This document shows, piece by piece, positions 39,511 to 48,934 of a stretch of 64,000 nt of DNA. Location: NCBI RefSeq assembly GCF_947489355.1, contig NZ_CANLDD010000005.1, forward strand, positions 1 to 64,000, given 5' to 3'. Below the pieces are notes generated by a model. The model was not told where the DNA came from and did no database searches. It was given only the letters and a program-made list of their open reading frames with translations. This DNA comes from an uncultured Microbulbifer sp. GTDB lineage: Bacteria > Pseudomonadota > Gammaproteobacteria > Pseudomonadales > Cellvibrionaceae. The translations under genes were made by a program, and so were the position numbers. Positions within the stretch are counted from its first letter, which is position 1. Each line of letters opens with the position of its first letter.

Positions 39511-40878
39511 TTAGCCAAAGTACCAGGTGGCGAGCCCGAGAAAGGACATAAAACCCACAACGTCTGTCACAGTTGTCAGGGCCACGCCGCCAGCCAGGGC
39601 GGGATCAATGTGTATGACGCGCAATACTACCGGAAGTATGGCTCCAGCCAGGGCCGCTGTGATCAGATTGATGACCATTGCTGCGACAAGGATCAGGGCG
39701 ATGTGTATGTCGCCAAACCACAGGGCCGCAATCAGTCCAATGACCAGAGACCAGAGCAGGGCATTCAGGGCGGCCGAACCCAATTCCCGGGAGAGCAGCC
39801 AGTTCAGATTGCTTTTACCGATTTGCCCAAGTGCCATGCCCCGGATAACCACGGTGAGTGTCTGGCTGCCGGCCACGCCGCCCATGCTGGCGACAATGGG
39901 CATCAGTACAGCCAGGGCCACCACCTTCTCCAGGGTATTCTGAAACAGGCTGATCACCCAGGAGGCGAGAAGGGCGGTCAGCAGATTGATACCCAGCCAC
40001 AGGGCGCGCCTGCGCGCGGTGCGTCGTACGGGGGCAAAGGTGTCCTCCTCCTCATCCAGGCCGGCGAGACTCATCAGCGAGTGATCGGCGTCCTCGCGAA
40101 TCACATCCACCACGTCGTCAATGGTGATGCGCCCCAGCAGGCGGTTCTCTTCATCTACCACCGGGGCCGTGATCCAGTCGTATTTCTCAAACAGCCGGGC
40201 CACTTCGGTATCGGGCATGTCCGCGGGGATGGGTTCCACATCGGTATTGACCACCTCGCGCACCGTGACTGAAGGGTCTGTAGTAAGCAGTTTTGACAGG
40301 GGCAGCAGACCGATATATTCCCCTTTGCGGTTTACCACGAACAGGCTGTCCGTGGATTCCGGCAGTTGTTCGTGGCGGCGCAGGTAGCGCAGGACGACAT
40401 CCAGACTCAGGTTGGGGCGCACGGAAATGGTATTGGTGTCCATCAGGCCACCGGCGGTATTCTCATCGTAGGCGAGCACACTCTCCACCCGCAGGCGGTC
40501 TGTCTCGCTCATGGATGAGAGTACTTCTGCGACGATGCGCTCGGGAAGTTGCTGGAGGATGTCGGCGATATCGTCCGCGTCCAGCCCCTCCATGATCTCC
40601 ACCATCTCCTCGGTATCCATGGTGTTAAGGATTTGGCTGCGCACCTCGTCGCTGAGCTCCTGCAGCACCTCACCTTCGATATCCCGGTCGATAAGGCCCC
40701 ACAGAACCTGGCGGATGCGGGGGGGAGAACTCTCCAGCAGTTGTGCGATGCTCTGGGGTGTCAGAGTTTTGAGCATGCGCTGTACTTCCTGCCCTGTGCC
40801 GCTATCGAGCGCGGTAAACAGCGTGCTTAGCTGGTTTTGGGCACGAAACTTGATTTCGGCTTGGGGTGGGCTGGGCAC
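39511..40878 (-). CDS. mgtE: Magnesium transporter MgtE
   Basis: Magnesium-gated channel of the inner membrane, 455 aa. Order of domains: N-terminal helical MgtE-N superhelix (about 25-130), tandem CBS domains (about 135-260, with LLPLSKLL and GRITIDDVVDVIREDADH), plug helix, and five membrane helices with PIVASMGGVAGSQTLTVVIRG and the pore-lining segment near the C-terminus (PALAGGVALTTVTDVVGF). The start is a GTG with AAGGA six bases upstream. It follows the NPr gene downstream on the same strand. Confidence 0.96.
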   Translation of the reverse strand: MPSPPQAEIKFRAQNQLSTLFTALDSGTGQEVQRMLKTLTPQSIAQLLESSPPRIRQVLWGLIDRDIEGEVLQELSDEVRSQILNTMDTEEMVEIMEGLDADDIADILQQLPERIVAEVLSSMSETDRLRVESVLAYDENTAGGLMDTNTISVRPNLSLDVVLRYLRRHEQLPESTDSLFVVNRKGEYIGLLPLSKLLTTDPSVTVREVVNTDVEPIPADMPDTEVARLFEKYDWITAPVVDEENRLLGRITIDDVVDVIREDADHSLMSLAGLDEEEDTFAPVRRTARRRALWLGINLLTALLASWVISLFQNTLEKVVALAVLMPIVASMGGVAGSQTLTVVIRGMALGQIGKSNLNWLLSRELGSAALNALLWSLVIGLIAALWFGDIHIALILVAAMVINLITAALAGAILPVVLRVIHIDPALAGGVALTTVTDVVGFMSFLGLATWYFG

Positions 40879-40984
40879 AACGAATCCTTACTGCGGTGGG
40901 TTGGGAAGGCGGCAGCCGCCGCGATAAAGTTGTGGCGATTTTATGTGCTTCGAGGGACTCAAGCCAGCCACCTGCCTTTGCAGT

Positions 40985-41254
40985 CTACTCGGCTTCGCCA
41001 AAGCGGTCCGATATCAGAGTGCAGATGGCGCTGAGCGCTTCATCTTCATCGGGGCCGTTAATTTCCAGTTCCAACTCGGTACCCTTGCCCGCTGCCAGCA
41101 GCATCAGCGCCATCACACTTTTGGCATTGACGGATTTGCCCTGGCAGTGCATCTTGATATCGGAGGAAAAGCGCGCTGAAGCCTGTGCGAGTTTACTGGC
41201 TGCGCGAGCGTGCAAGCCAAGCTTGTTGATAATGGTGAGGTGCTGTTTTTGCAT
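40985..41254 (-). CDS. ptsO: Phosphocarrier protein NPr (HPr family)
   Basis: Phosphocarrier of the nitrogen-related PTS, 89 aa, passing phosphate from EI-Ntr to EIIA-Ntr. The phosphorylated histidine is His15 in LGLHARAASKL; a serine region follows at NAKSVMALMLLAAGKG. The chosen start (ATG at 41254) gives the normal length; the open frame extends upstream into rapZ but without family resemblance. Its neighbours rapZ and ptsN mark it as the nitrogen-PTS paralogue and not the sugar HPr. Confidence 0.95.
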   Translation of the reverse strand: MQKQHLTIINKLGLHARAASKLAQASARFSSDIKMHCQGKSVNAKSVMALMLLAAGKGTELELEINGPDEDEALSAICTLISDRFGEAE

Positions 41255-41279
41255 AGGGGGCTTTCGCGCACTGAGGTGG

Positions 41280-42140
41280 CTATCTCCGCTGCTCGCGATG
41301 GCGGATCTGCAAGCTGTCGAACTGCGGTGAAAAGGTTTTGGCCAATTGTTCCACCATATACACAGAGCGGTGGCGTCCGCCGGTACAGCCAATGGAGATA
41401 CAGGTGTAGCTACGATTGCTTTTCTGGTAGGAAGGCAGCCATTGCTTCAAGAATCGGGTGATATCGGCCTCCATCTTATCGGTTTCTGGGTGGGCGCGCA
41501 GAAACTGTATCACCTCAGGGTCCCGGCCGGTTTTCTCTCTCAGGGCAGGCTCCCAATAGGGGTTGGGCAGACAGCGCAGGTCGAATACCAGATCCGCGTC
41601 CACCGGTACCCCGTATTTGAAGCCAAATGACTGGAAGAGGATGGCCATGCCCTCAGACTGTTTACCCACCACGCGGTTTTTTATCAATTCACGCAGGTCG
41701 TGCAGGCTGAGGCTGCTTGTGTCGATCACTATATCTGCCATGGCTGCGATGGGGGAGAGCAGTTCCCTCTCCTGATTGAGCGCTTCGAGCAGATGGGTGC
41801 AGTTATTACTAAGGGGATGTTTGCGACGGGTTTCACTGAAACGTTGCACCAGTATCGGCTCGCGCGCATCCAAATAGATCACATCGCACTGCACTTCATT
41901 TGCACGCAGGGATTCAATCACCTGAGGCGCCTGTTTGATATCCTGCCACAGGTTGCGGGCATCAATACCCAGGCCCAAACGGGTATTTTCCTGTGGCGGC
42001 TGGCCCCCTGCCCATTTGACCAGCTCGGGAAGCAGGCTGGCTGGCAGGTTATCGATACAGTTAAATCCCACATCCTCCAGCAACTGAAGAGCGGAGCTTT
42101 TACCGGAGCCGGAGCGGCCACTGATAATCACCAGGCGCAT
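41280..42140 (-). CDS. rapZ: RNase adapter protein RapZ
   Basis: Binds small RNAs (GlmZ in enterics) and presents them to RNase E, and may sense glucosamine-6-phosphate. 286 aa. The N-terminal P-loop is ISGRSGSGKSSAL (7-19) and the C-terminal RNA-binding domain contains SIGCTGGRHRSVYMVEQLA. It is encoded between ptsN (97 bp upstream) and the NPr gene (25 bp downstream), as in most gammaproteobacteria. The small-RNA partner is not in this window. Confidence 0.96.
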   Translation of the reverse strand: MRLVIISGRSGSGKSSALQLLEDVGFNCIDNLPASLLPELVKWAGGQPPQENTRLGLGIDARNLWQDIKQAPQVIESLRANEVQCDVIYLDAREPILVQRFSETRRKHPLSNNCTHLLEALNQERELLSPIAAMADIVIDTSSLSLHDLRELIKNRVVGKQSEGMAILFQSFGFKYGVPVDADLVFDLRCLPNPYWEPALREKTGRDPEVIQFLRAHPETDKMEADITRFLKQWLPSYQKSNRSYTCISIGCTGGRHRSVYMVEQLAKTFSPQFDSLQIRHREQRR

Positions 42141-42237
42141 AGGGTATCCCTTTATGAGGTCGACACACTGAGGTTGTAAACCGGAATCATTGCTTCGCCG
42201 ATGAATGGGTTACTTGCGCTGAAGTTTAGCGTTCAGT

Positions 42238-42699
42238 TCAGGCGGCGGCGGCGCTATCTATGGCCAGCGCATAGAGTTCATCGTTGGTTTTCGCCTGCCT
42301 TAACTTATCCCTCACCAGATTGTCGGAAAACAGAGCGGCGATTTCCGCGAGAGTCTCAAGGTGTTGTTGCTCTGCATCCTCGGGGACCAGCAGGGCAAAC
42401 AGTAAATCCACGGATTGGCGATCTGTAGCGTCAAAATCTACTGCAGGCTTGACGGTGCAGAGTACCCCAATGGAATGTCTGCAACCAGGCAGGCGACAGT
42501 GTGGTATGGCGACACCATCCCCGATACCGGTGGAGCCCAGGCGCTCGCGGGCAATCAGCTGATTGAAGATGGTATCGGCGTCATGTTGTGGATATTGTTC
42601 GGCGATCGCCTGGGCAATATTGAGCAGTAACTTCTTTTTGCTGCTCCCGGCCAGATGGCAAAGGCTGAGGCGGGGTGAAAGTAATGCTTCGAGTGTCAT
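42238..42699 (-). CDS. ptsN: PTS IIA-like nitrogen-regulatory protein EIIA-Ntr
   Basis: Regulatory IIA protein of the nitrogen PTS, 153 aa, not a sugar transporter component. The phosphorylated histidine is His67 in GVAIPHCRLPG. In relatives it adjusts potassium transport and stress responses according to its phosphorylation by NPr. It starts 3 bp after the hpf stop and belongs to the rpoN-hpf-ptsN-rapZ-ptsO series. Confidence 0.96.
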   Translation of the reverse strand: MTLEALLSPRLSLCHLAGSSKKKLLLNIAQAIAEQYPQHDADTIFNQLIARERLGSTGIGDGVAIPHCRLPGCRHSIGVLCTVKPAVDFDATDRQSVDLLFALLVPEDAEQQHLETLAEIAALFSDNLVRDKLRQAKTNDELYALAIDSAAAA

Positions 42700-42702
42700 A
42701 AT

Positions 42703-42993
42703 TCAGCGGTGGTTTTGCAACTTCTCTTTGTGCTTTTTGAGTTGGCGGTCCAGTTTGTCCGTGAGTGCATCAATGGCCGCGTACATGTCGCTATCCTCTG
42801 AGCTGGCGCAGAGATCATGACCATTGATATGTACCCGGGCTTCAGCTTTCTGAATCAGTTTTTCAACGGATAGGATAACTTGGGCGTTAGTTACCTTGCC
42901 GTAGTGCCGGGACAGCTTTTCCAGTTTGTTTTCACAGTAGCTGCGCATGGGCGGGGTGATATCTACGTGGTGACCACTAATGTTGATCTGCAT
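42703..42993 (-). CDS. hpf: Ribosome hibernation-promoting factor HPF (short form)
   Basis: Binds the 30S decoding site in stationary phase, forming inactive 100S ribosomes. 96 aa, the short enterobacterial-type HPF without the extra dimerisation domain. The ATG at 42993 follows AAGGAG and opens the conserved MQINISGHHVDITPPMR. KLEKLSRHYGK and the basic C-terminus (KKHKEKLQNHR) contact rRNA. It lies 251 bp downstream of rpoN on the same strand. Confidence 0.96.
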   Translation of the reverse strand: MQINISGHHVDITPPMRSYCENKLEKLSRHYGKVTNAQVILSVEKLIQKAEARVHINGHDLCASSEDSDMYAAIDALTDKLDRQLKKHKEKLQNHR

Positions 42994-43244
42994 GGATTTC
43001 TCCTTACCGGGCGCATCGCCTACCGGCATGCGGCTATCTTTCGGGCCGCAACCCTACTAGGAAGTGGGCCAGAATGGAAGGATACACTCAAAGTTTGGAT
43101 TTCGGTTGGGGATTGAACAGACAGGACGCCAATCAGTTTATGACTGCATAGGAAGCTTAAGTCAAATAAACAGTCGGGGCGGGTTTGGCATTGTGGTTGG
43201 TCCGGCAATGGGCAGCATTGCCGTTAAGAGTGGGTGGTGGCAGG

Positions 43245-44705
43245 TCAGGTCAGGCGTTTGCGCTCACTGGAAGAGGGGATTCCCATGGACTCCCGGTATT
43301 TTGCTACCGTTCGGCGTGCTACTTTGATTCCCTGCTTATCGAGTTCCTGGGCGATTTTATTGTCGGAAAGGGGCTTGCGTGGGGTTTCCGTGTCGATCAG
43401 TTTGCGAATCAATGCACGAATGGCTGTTGACGAGGCGTCCTCGCCGGAATCGGTGCTGACATGGCTGGAGAAAAAGTATTTGAGCTCGAATACACCTCGG
43501 GGAGTCAGCATGTACTTCTGCGTGGTGACTCTGGAGATGGTGGATTCATGCATGCCGATGGCTTTGGCAATATCTGCCAGTACCATCGGCCTCATGGCCT
43601 CGGGGCCTTCTTTGAGAAATGCCTGCTGTTTCTCAACAATACAGGTCGCCACCTTAAGCAGGGTCTCATGTCGGCTCTGCAGGCTCTTCAAAAACCAGCG
43701 CGCCTCCTGGAGATGGTCGCGCAGGAAGCTGTTTTCTGTGGAATTGTCTGCACGTCTGACCAGGGCGGCATAGTGATTGTTAATACGGATTTTCGGGGTG
43801 ATCTCCCCATTCAAGTCGACCTGCCAGCGCGGCCCTTTGCGGGTAACAAGGATGTCGGGAATGACATAGGCGGTCTCCTCTCTGCCATAGCGCTCCCCGG
43901 GGGTGGGGTTTAGGGTTTGGATCAGGCGAATCACCGCGCCCAACTGGGCTTCACTGAGGTTTGTGCGCCGGCTCAGTTGGCGGAAGTCCCGTTTGCCGAG
44001 CAGCTCGAGATGGCGTTCGATAATGTCCTTGGCCTTTTGAAGCCAGGGCGTAGCGGCTGGAAAATGCTGCAACTGCAGCAGCAGGCATTCCTGCAGGTTG
44101 CGCGCGCCGCAGCCAGTGGGCTCAAACTGTTGGATCGCTTTGAGCACGGCGAGGACCTCGTCCTCATCAGCATGGAGTGAGGCTGTGATCTGTGCAATGG
44201 AAGTGCCCAGCAGTCCGCAGGGCTTGATCGCATCAATCAGGTTTTCGCCAATTAGCTTGTCGTGCCGGGATAGTGTGGTGAGGTTGAGCTGCCAGTGCAG
44301 ATGATCCTGTAAACTGCTTCCTGCGGCATTGTGCTCAATATCTACTTTGTCACCGTCGACGCCACTGCTGTAGTTGCCGTAGATGTCATCCCAGCGGGAG
44401 TCCAGTGGTAACTCGTCGGGAATATTCTGGCTCCAGTTGTCTTCACCGATTTCGTGCTCACCACTGGAGGGGGCGATTGCGCTCTCTGAGTCAGCTGTTC
44501 GCTCCTGTTGGGTGTTACTTTCTGCGACGTTGGCTGTTGAAAGGACTTCGTCAGTCTCGACCTCCAGCATCGGATTGCCGTCCAGAGCGGCCTGGATTTC
44601 CTGTTGCAGGTCCAGGGTCGACAGTTGCAATAGGCGTATTGCCTGCTGCAACTGCGGGGTCATGGTTAACTGGGTGCCGAGTTTAAGCTGAAGAGACTGC
44701 TTCAT
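43245..44705 (-). CDS. rpoN: RNA polymerase sigma-54 factor
   Basis: Alternative sigma factor for -24/-12 promoters that needs AAA+ activators. 486 aa. Region I, the activator-interacting N-terminus, is MKQSLQLKLGTQLTMTPQL; an acidic region II follows (about 50-130); the core-binding domain contains MRPMVLADIAKAIGMHESTISRVTTQKY; the RpoN box near the C-terminus is ARRTVAKYRE, which reads the -24 element. Its neighbours are lptB upstream and hpf downstream, the classical rpoN locus. Confidence 0.98.
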   Translation of the reverse strand: MKQSLQLKLGTQLTMTPQLQQAIRLLQLSTLDLQQEIQAALDGNPMLEVETDEVLSTANVAESNTQQERTADSESAIAPSSGEHEIGEDNWSQNIPDELPLDSRWDDIYGNYSSGVDGDKVDIEHNAAGSSLQDHLHWQLNLTTLSRHDKLIGENLIDAIKPCGLLGTSIAQITASLHADEDEVLAVLKAIQQFEPTGCGARNLQECLLLQLQHFPAATPWLQKAKDIIERHLELLGKRDFRQLSRRTNLSEAQLGAVIRLIQTLNPTPGERYGREETAYVIPDILVTRKGPRWQVDLNGEITPKIRINNHYAALVRRADNSTENSFLRDHLQEARWFLKSLQSRHETLLKVATCIVEKQQAFLKEGPEAMRPMVLADIAKAIGMHESTISRVTTQKYMLTPRGVFELKYFFSSHVSTDSGEDASSTAIRALIRKLIDTETPRKPLSDNKIAQELDKQGIKVARRTVAKYRESMGIPSSSERKRLT

Positions 44706-44858
44706 ATTTGGGGGCGCTACAAACCGAGGTGGCCGGTATTCAGCAAAAGTTACCCGAAATGGCGCAGACTACCCCGCTTCCCAGGATAACACAAGCAATA
44801 AGCGTGCCTATAAATCCTGCCATACGCGGGATTTGATCGTAAAAGTGGCAGCTTTTCT

Positions 44859-45584
44859 CTAGATGGTGAATTCGTGTCCCAAATAGACCTCACGTACCTG
44901 CTGGTTGACGAGTACCTCGTCCGGGGTGCCGGCGGCGATAATATGGCCTTCACTGACGATATAGGCGGTTTCACAGATATCGAGGGTTTCGCGCACATTG
45001 TGGTCGGTGATCAGTACACCGATGCCCCTATCGCGCAGGTGGCGAACAATGTCTTTGATATCGTTGACCGAGATCGGGTCCACCCCGGCGAAGGGTTCGT
45101 CCAGCAAGACGAACCTGGGGTTTGTGGCGAGTGCCCGGGCGATCTCCACCCGGCGGCGTTCCCCCCCGGATAGGGCCATACCCAGGCTGTGCTCGATATG
45201 GGCAATATTGAACTCTTTGAGCAGTGCCTGGGCCTGCCGCTGGCGTTCAGAGCGGGGCAGGTCCTTGCGGGTCTCAAAGATGGCGAGAATATTGTCGCGC
45301 ACTGACAGGCGGCGGAATACCGAGGCCTCCTGGGGCAGATAGCCGATCCCTTTGCGTGCACGACCGTGCATGGGGAGGCCGGTGATGTCTTCATCATCGA
45401 TTAATACCCGCCCGGTATCAGCCCGGACCAGGCCGGCGATCATGTAAAAGCAGGTGGTTTTCCCGGCACCATTGGGGCCCAGAAGGCCGACTATCTGGCC
45501 ATTGGTGACGCTGATGGAGACATCCTGAACGACTTTTCTTTTCTTGTACTGCTTGGCGAGGTGTAACGCTTTGAGCGTTGGCAT
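44859..45584 (-). CDS. lptB: LPS export ABC transporter ATPase LptB
   Basis: Cytosolic ATPase that powers lipopolysaccharide extraction with LptFG. 241 aa, the exact length of the E. coli protein. Walker A is GPNGAGKTT, the signature is [15 protein letters not shown], Walker B is [13 protein letters not shown], and the H-loop is TDHNVRE. The start ATG at 45584 is chosen over an upstream in-frame one because it gives the family length. It follows lptA by 96 bp. Confidence 0.97.
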   Translation of the reverse strand: MPTLKALHLAKQYKKRKVVQDVSISVTNGQIVGLLGPNGAGKTTCFYMIAGLVRADTGRVLIDDEDITGLPMHGRARKGIGYLPQEASVFRRLSVRDNILAIFETRKDLPRSERQRQAQALLKEFNIAHIEHSLGMALSGGERRRVEIARALATNPRFVLLDEPFAGVDPISVNDIKDIVRHLRDRGIGVLITDHNVRETLDICETAYIVSEGHIIAAGTPDEVLVNQQVREVYLGHEFTI

Positions 45585-45680
45585 AGTGTGTTCCGAAATC
45601 TTTCCTTGCCGTAGGCACAAAGTGCCCTCCGATAAAGGTTTGGCAGTTATTTGGTGCTGTATCCAGGCCCGGGTCGGGAT

Positions 45681-46226
45681 CTATTGGCCTCTCCTCCCGT
45701 TGTCGGGGCTCTCTTTCTTTTCCGGCTTCCAGATCATCTCCACGCGGCCCTTGCCGGTCTGCCCCCGGGCGCTCATTTGCTCGGTGGTGAGGTCATAGTT
45801 GATCTTTTCGGCTGCCAGAGTATTGCCATCCCGGTCTACAAGGGCCTCGCCGGTAAGATAAAGCTCTTCCGAGCTGACAGAATATTCAATGCGCCGGGCA
45901 CGCGCCTTGACGGGGTTTTCCCCTTCGAGGATCTTTTGTTCGAAGTGAGCGGGCTTTCCCTCAGCGATGACGCGTCGGACCTCTTTGTCGGGGGTGAAGT
46001 AGACCTCGACACGATCTGCACGTATTTGTAGGGAGCCTTGGGTAATGATGACGTTATCGCTGTAAACGACCAGGTTGCTACTCAAAGCGGCATTCATCGC
46101 GTCGGATTTAATATTGACGCGCTGCTCACGGTCCTCGGGTAATGCATAGACCACTGCGGTGAGGAATATCAGGGTCGCAGCGGTGGAAATCTTGTACAGG
46201 TGACGAAATAGATTAGTTGGTGTCAT
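45681..46226 (-). CDS. lptA: LPS transport periplasmic bridge protein LptA
   Basis: Periplasmic protein that builds the beta-jellyroll bridge carrying LPS between the membranes. About 181 aa from the ATG at 46226, which overlaps the end of lptC and has AAGAG five bases upstream; an ATG at 46241 in frame is an alternative. An N-terminal hydrophobic stretch (about 12-28) is the signal peptide, ending near ALPED. The OstA-type repeats (IKSDAMNAALSS, ADRVEVYF, RARRIEYS, GNTLAAEKINYDL) follow. A charged tail, EKKESPDNGRRGQ, is unusual in length but plausible. Confidence 0.93.
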   Translation of the reverse strand: MTPTNLFRHLYKISTAATLIFLTAVVYALPEDREQRVNIKSDAMNAALSSNLVVYSDNVIITQGSLQIRADRVEVYFTPDKEVRRVIAEGKPAHFEQKILEGENPVKARARRIEYSVSSEELYLTGEALVDRDGNTLAAEKINYDLTTEQMSARGQTGKGRVEMIWKPEKKESPDNGRRGQ

Positions 46227-46785
46227 AGCTGCTCTTAACATCGGATAGGATTTCCACCCGGTCTTCATTCAGATAAGCGCGCATGCCCTTGCCGGTAGTG
46301 CGGTTGGGGCCGGAGGTGATACTAACAACTTTGTCGGTTTCGGCGAACTCCCTGTCTGGCAGGATGGTCATACTGGGTGTTTCCAGTTTGATACCACCTG
46401 GGGCGGGTAGTTCATCAATGACCACTTCTCCGTCTAGGACTACCCGTTCACCGCGATTGTAAGCTGTACCCCGCCGAGATTCGGTGCGCCACTTTGGCTG
46501 GTCATCCTGGTAAAAGAGCAGGCGCGGCTCGGTCAGGTCGGCCCGGTCACGGCGTTTGAACTGGTAGTAGGTAATCTGCTGAGCATTCACCCGGTAGGCC
46601 AGGTTTCCCTCTTGATCAAAGTGCCGGGTCTTGGCATCGCGAATAATGAGCTCGGCGGCACGGTCCTGCTGCTGGGGCGTGGGACGAATGCCCAGCAACT
46701 GCTCTGGCGGGCTTTCAGAGAACCAGAGCCCCGCACTGATCAGCAGTATCACCAGAAGCAATGGCAGCCAGGTGCGGCGCATCAC
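46213..46785 (-). CDS. lptC: LPS export protein LptC
   Basis: Bitopic inner-membrane protein that receives LPS from LptBFG and hands it to LptA. 190 aa with an N-terminal membrane helix (about 5-22) and a periplasmic jellyroll; the DQEGNLAYRVNAQQITYY and GDVVI/EVVIDELP segments are typical. It overlaps kdsC by four bases upstream (ATGA) and lptA by 14 downstream, so kdsC-lptC-lptA are translated as a coupled unit. Confidence 0.94.
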   Translation of the reverse strand: MMRRTWLPLLLVILLISAGLWFSESPPEQLLGIRPTPQQQDRAAELIIRDAKTRHFDQEGNLAYRVNAQQITYYQFKRRDRADLTEPRLLFYQDDQPKWRTESRRGTAYNRGERVVLDGEVVIDELPAPGGIKLETPSMTILPDREFAETDKVVSITSGPNRTTGKGMRAYLNEDRVEILSDVKSSYDTN

Positions 46786-47321
46786 TTTTCTCCAAGGTAG
46801 GGGGCAAGCGCCGCAGCAAATGTACCCTGAGCCTGCATGATGCGATCACAGGCTTCGCGCACCGCTCCCTCACCGCCGCGGGCATCCGTGATCCAGAGGG
46901 CGTGCTCGCGCACCAGTTGAGCAGCATTGGGGGGGGCAATAGGGCAGCCAACGCGCGTCATGACCAGAAGATCGGGATAGTCGTCGCCGATATAGGCGAT
47001 ATCCTCAAGCCGGCAGGGCGCATCGGCCAAAAGCTCCTGTAGGGCATCAAATTTGTCCTCGCGACCCTGGATCAATTTGCTGACGCCAAGGTCGTGGGCG
47101 CGGCGCTCCACCACACTGCTGCGTCGGCCGGTAACAATGGCCACATGCACACCGGATTTTTGCAGCATTTTTATACCGTGTCCATCCAGGGAGTTGAAGG
47201 TTTTGAGTTCATTACCGCTGTTGTCGAAGTAGAGTTTGCCGTCGGTAAGGACGCCGTCCACATCCATTACCAGCCAGCGAATGCTTTTCAGTGCGTTATT
47301 TAATCGTTCTTCTGGGGTCAC
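46782..47321 (-). CDS. kdsC: 3-deoxy-D-manno-octulosonate 8-phosphate phosphatase
   Basis: HAD-type phosphatase producing KDO from KDO 8-phosphate for the LPS inner core. 179 aa, a cap-less HAD protein that acts as a tetramer. The nucleophile motif is MDVDGVLTDG with Asp20 and Asp22; the later acidic motif is IGDDYPDLLVM. The start is a GTG at 47321 with AAGGAA upstream. It lies between kdsD (50 bp) and lptC (overlap). Confidence 0.96.
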   Translation of the reverse strand: MTPEERLNNALKSIRWLVMDVDGVLTDGKLYFDNSGNELKTFNSLDGHGIKMLQKSGVHVAIVTGRRSSVVERRAHDLGVSKLIQGREDKFDALQELLADAPCRLEDIAYIGDDYPDLLVMTRVGCPIAPPNAAQLVREHALWITDARGGEGAVREACDRIMQAQGTFAAALAPYLGEK

Positions 47322-47371
47322 CGGAATATTCCTTGTAGGTTATTTTTCCGCTCCGTGCACATGTGTGTATC

Positions 47372-48343
47372 TCAGATGACGCCGGCGCGCAGTATATCGT
47401 GCATATGTAATACGCCGGTCGGAAAATGTGCTGCATCTTCCACAACGAGAGCGGTGATTTTGTAATCCTCCATAATGCGCAGCGCTTCCGCGGCCAGGGT
47501 TTCGGCGGAAACTGTCTTCGGTCGTCGGCTCATCACTTGCGCCATGGTCGCCTTGTCAAGTGCCACTTTCTGATCGATTACGCGGCGCAGGTCGCCATCG
47601 GTAAATACACCCAGTAATTCCCCACAGTGGTCGACAACCGTAGTCATGCCAAAACCCTTACTGGTCATTTCCAGGAGAGCCCTGGACAACAAGGTTTCCG
47701 GATGCACTCGGGGCAGTTCTTCCCCGGCGTGCATCACATCCTCAACCTTGAGTAGCAGGCGTCGCCCCAAGGCTCCGCCAGGGTGGGAAAAAGCAAAGTC
47801 CTCGGCGGTAAACCCCCTGGCCTCAAGCAGGGCCACTGCCAATGCATCACCCATCACGAGGGTGACGGTTGTAGAGGACGTTGGGGCCAGGTTGAGTGGG
47901 CAGGCCTCTGTTTGTACTGAGATATCCAGATTGACCTCGGCAGCATGTGCCAGGGGCGAGTCGGTCTTGCCAGTCATGCTGATCATCGGGATGCCAAGCC
48001 GCTTCAGCAGCGGCAGCAGGGTGAGCACTTCTGTCGAGGAGCCCGAGTTGGAAATTGCGACTACCAGGTCGTCGCGGGTAATCATTCCCAGGTCCCCGTG
48101 GCTGGCCTCGCCCGGGTGTACGAAAAAACTCGGCGTACCCGTGCTGGCCAGGGTTGCGGCCATCTTGCGGCCAATATGCCCGGATTTCCCCATGCCAGTC
48201 ACGATGGTGCGGCCCGGGCACTGCAAGATCATCTCGCAGGCGCGTTGGAAGTCGCCATTGATTCTTTTTTCCAGTCCGGCTACAGCCTCTGTTTCCATGC
48301 GAACGGTGCGGCGTCCTGCCTGCAATATTAGATCCTGGGTCAT
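47372..48343 (-). CDS. kdsD: Arabinose-5-phosphate isomerase KdsD
   Basis: Converts ribulose 5-phosphate to arabinose 5-phosphate, the first step to KDO. 323 aa with an N-terminal SIS domain (about 40-175; TGMGKSGHIGRKMAATLASTG and ISNSGSSTEVL) and two C-terminal CBS domains (about 205-323). First gene of the kdsD-kdsC-lptCAB-rpoN series, divergent from the mlaC gene across a 591-bp gap. Confidence 0.96.
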   Translation of the reverse strand: MTQDLILQAGRRTVRMETEAVAGLEKRINGDFQRACEMILQCPGRTIVTGMGKSGHIGRKMAATLASTGTPSFFVHPGEASHGDLGMITRDDLVVAISNSGSSTEVLTLLPLLKRLGIPMISMTGKTDSPLAHAAEVNLDISVQTEACPLNLAPTSSTTVTLVMGDALAVALLEARGFTAEDFAFSHPGGALGRRLLLKVEDVMHAGEELPRVHPETLLSRALLEMTSKGFGMTTVVDHCGELLGVFTDGDLRRVIDQKVALDKATMAQVMSRRPKTVSAETLAAEALRIMEDYKITALVVEDAAHFPTGVLHMHDILRAGVI

Positions 48344-48934
48344 CGAATGCCTCTGGTTACTTAACGTCTACCTACTTACGCAAGGCCTGTACAAATAGTA
48401 ATCCCTCAGCCAGGCAGGCTGCGGAAACGATGCAGTACAGGAAAGTGTCGCCACTGCTCCGGGGCCTGTGAAAACTCCGGAAATACTTGCATCACCCCTA
48501 GCTGCGACAGCTTTCAAAAAGTGGCGATCCAATCGATCGTGGAAGACCTGTTGGACTGTCAGATTGTATAGTGACCATCTTGTGATCGCCCTATCAGTCT
48601 TTGCTACCGGCATCGTGCGGTTTTTGGATACCGCTTCCCAGCTGGCCGGCTTTCTCTCTCCTGCTCTTCTGTTGTCGTGCTAATCTATATTATTAGCGGG
48701 TTTCTGGCACGGAAACCGGCCAGACAACCGGGAGGGGTGGTCAAATGACATTCCAGTACACCCCCCACACCTTCAGGCGCGGCCATGGTATAGTCTGCCG
48801 CCGCTGCTGTCAGCATTGTCATTCAATGGACGAACGTCAAAGCGCTTCTTCTGAGGCACCGGACGGCAATATCGATATGGCACTTATTTACGCTGTTTAC
48901 GTCCAAGGAAAAATTGGATAACGGGAGACTCTTT
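48344..48934. other. 591-bp divergent gap between kdsD and mlaC
   Basis: No gene is convincing. In pseudomonads mlaF, mlaE and mlaD lie at this position; I see no P-loop, permease or MCE-domain remnant in any frame. Small open frames exist (about 71 codons at 48468-48683 plus, ending in a hydrophobic stretch, and a 31-codon frame at 48823-48918) but none has a family resemblance. A divergent promoter pair must lie here. Confidence 0.4.

Noticed and set aside
48468-48918. Small plus-strand frames before mlaC as possible mlaE or mlaD remnants
   Set aside because: No MCE domain, permease motif or P-loop is recognisable and start sites are poor.
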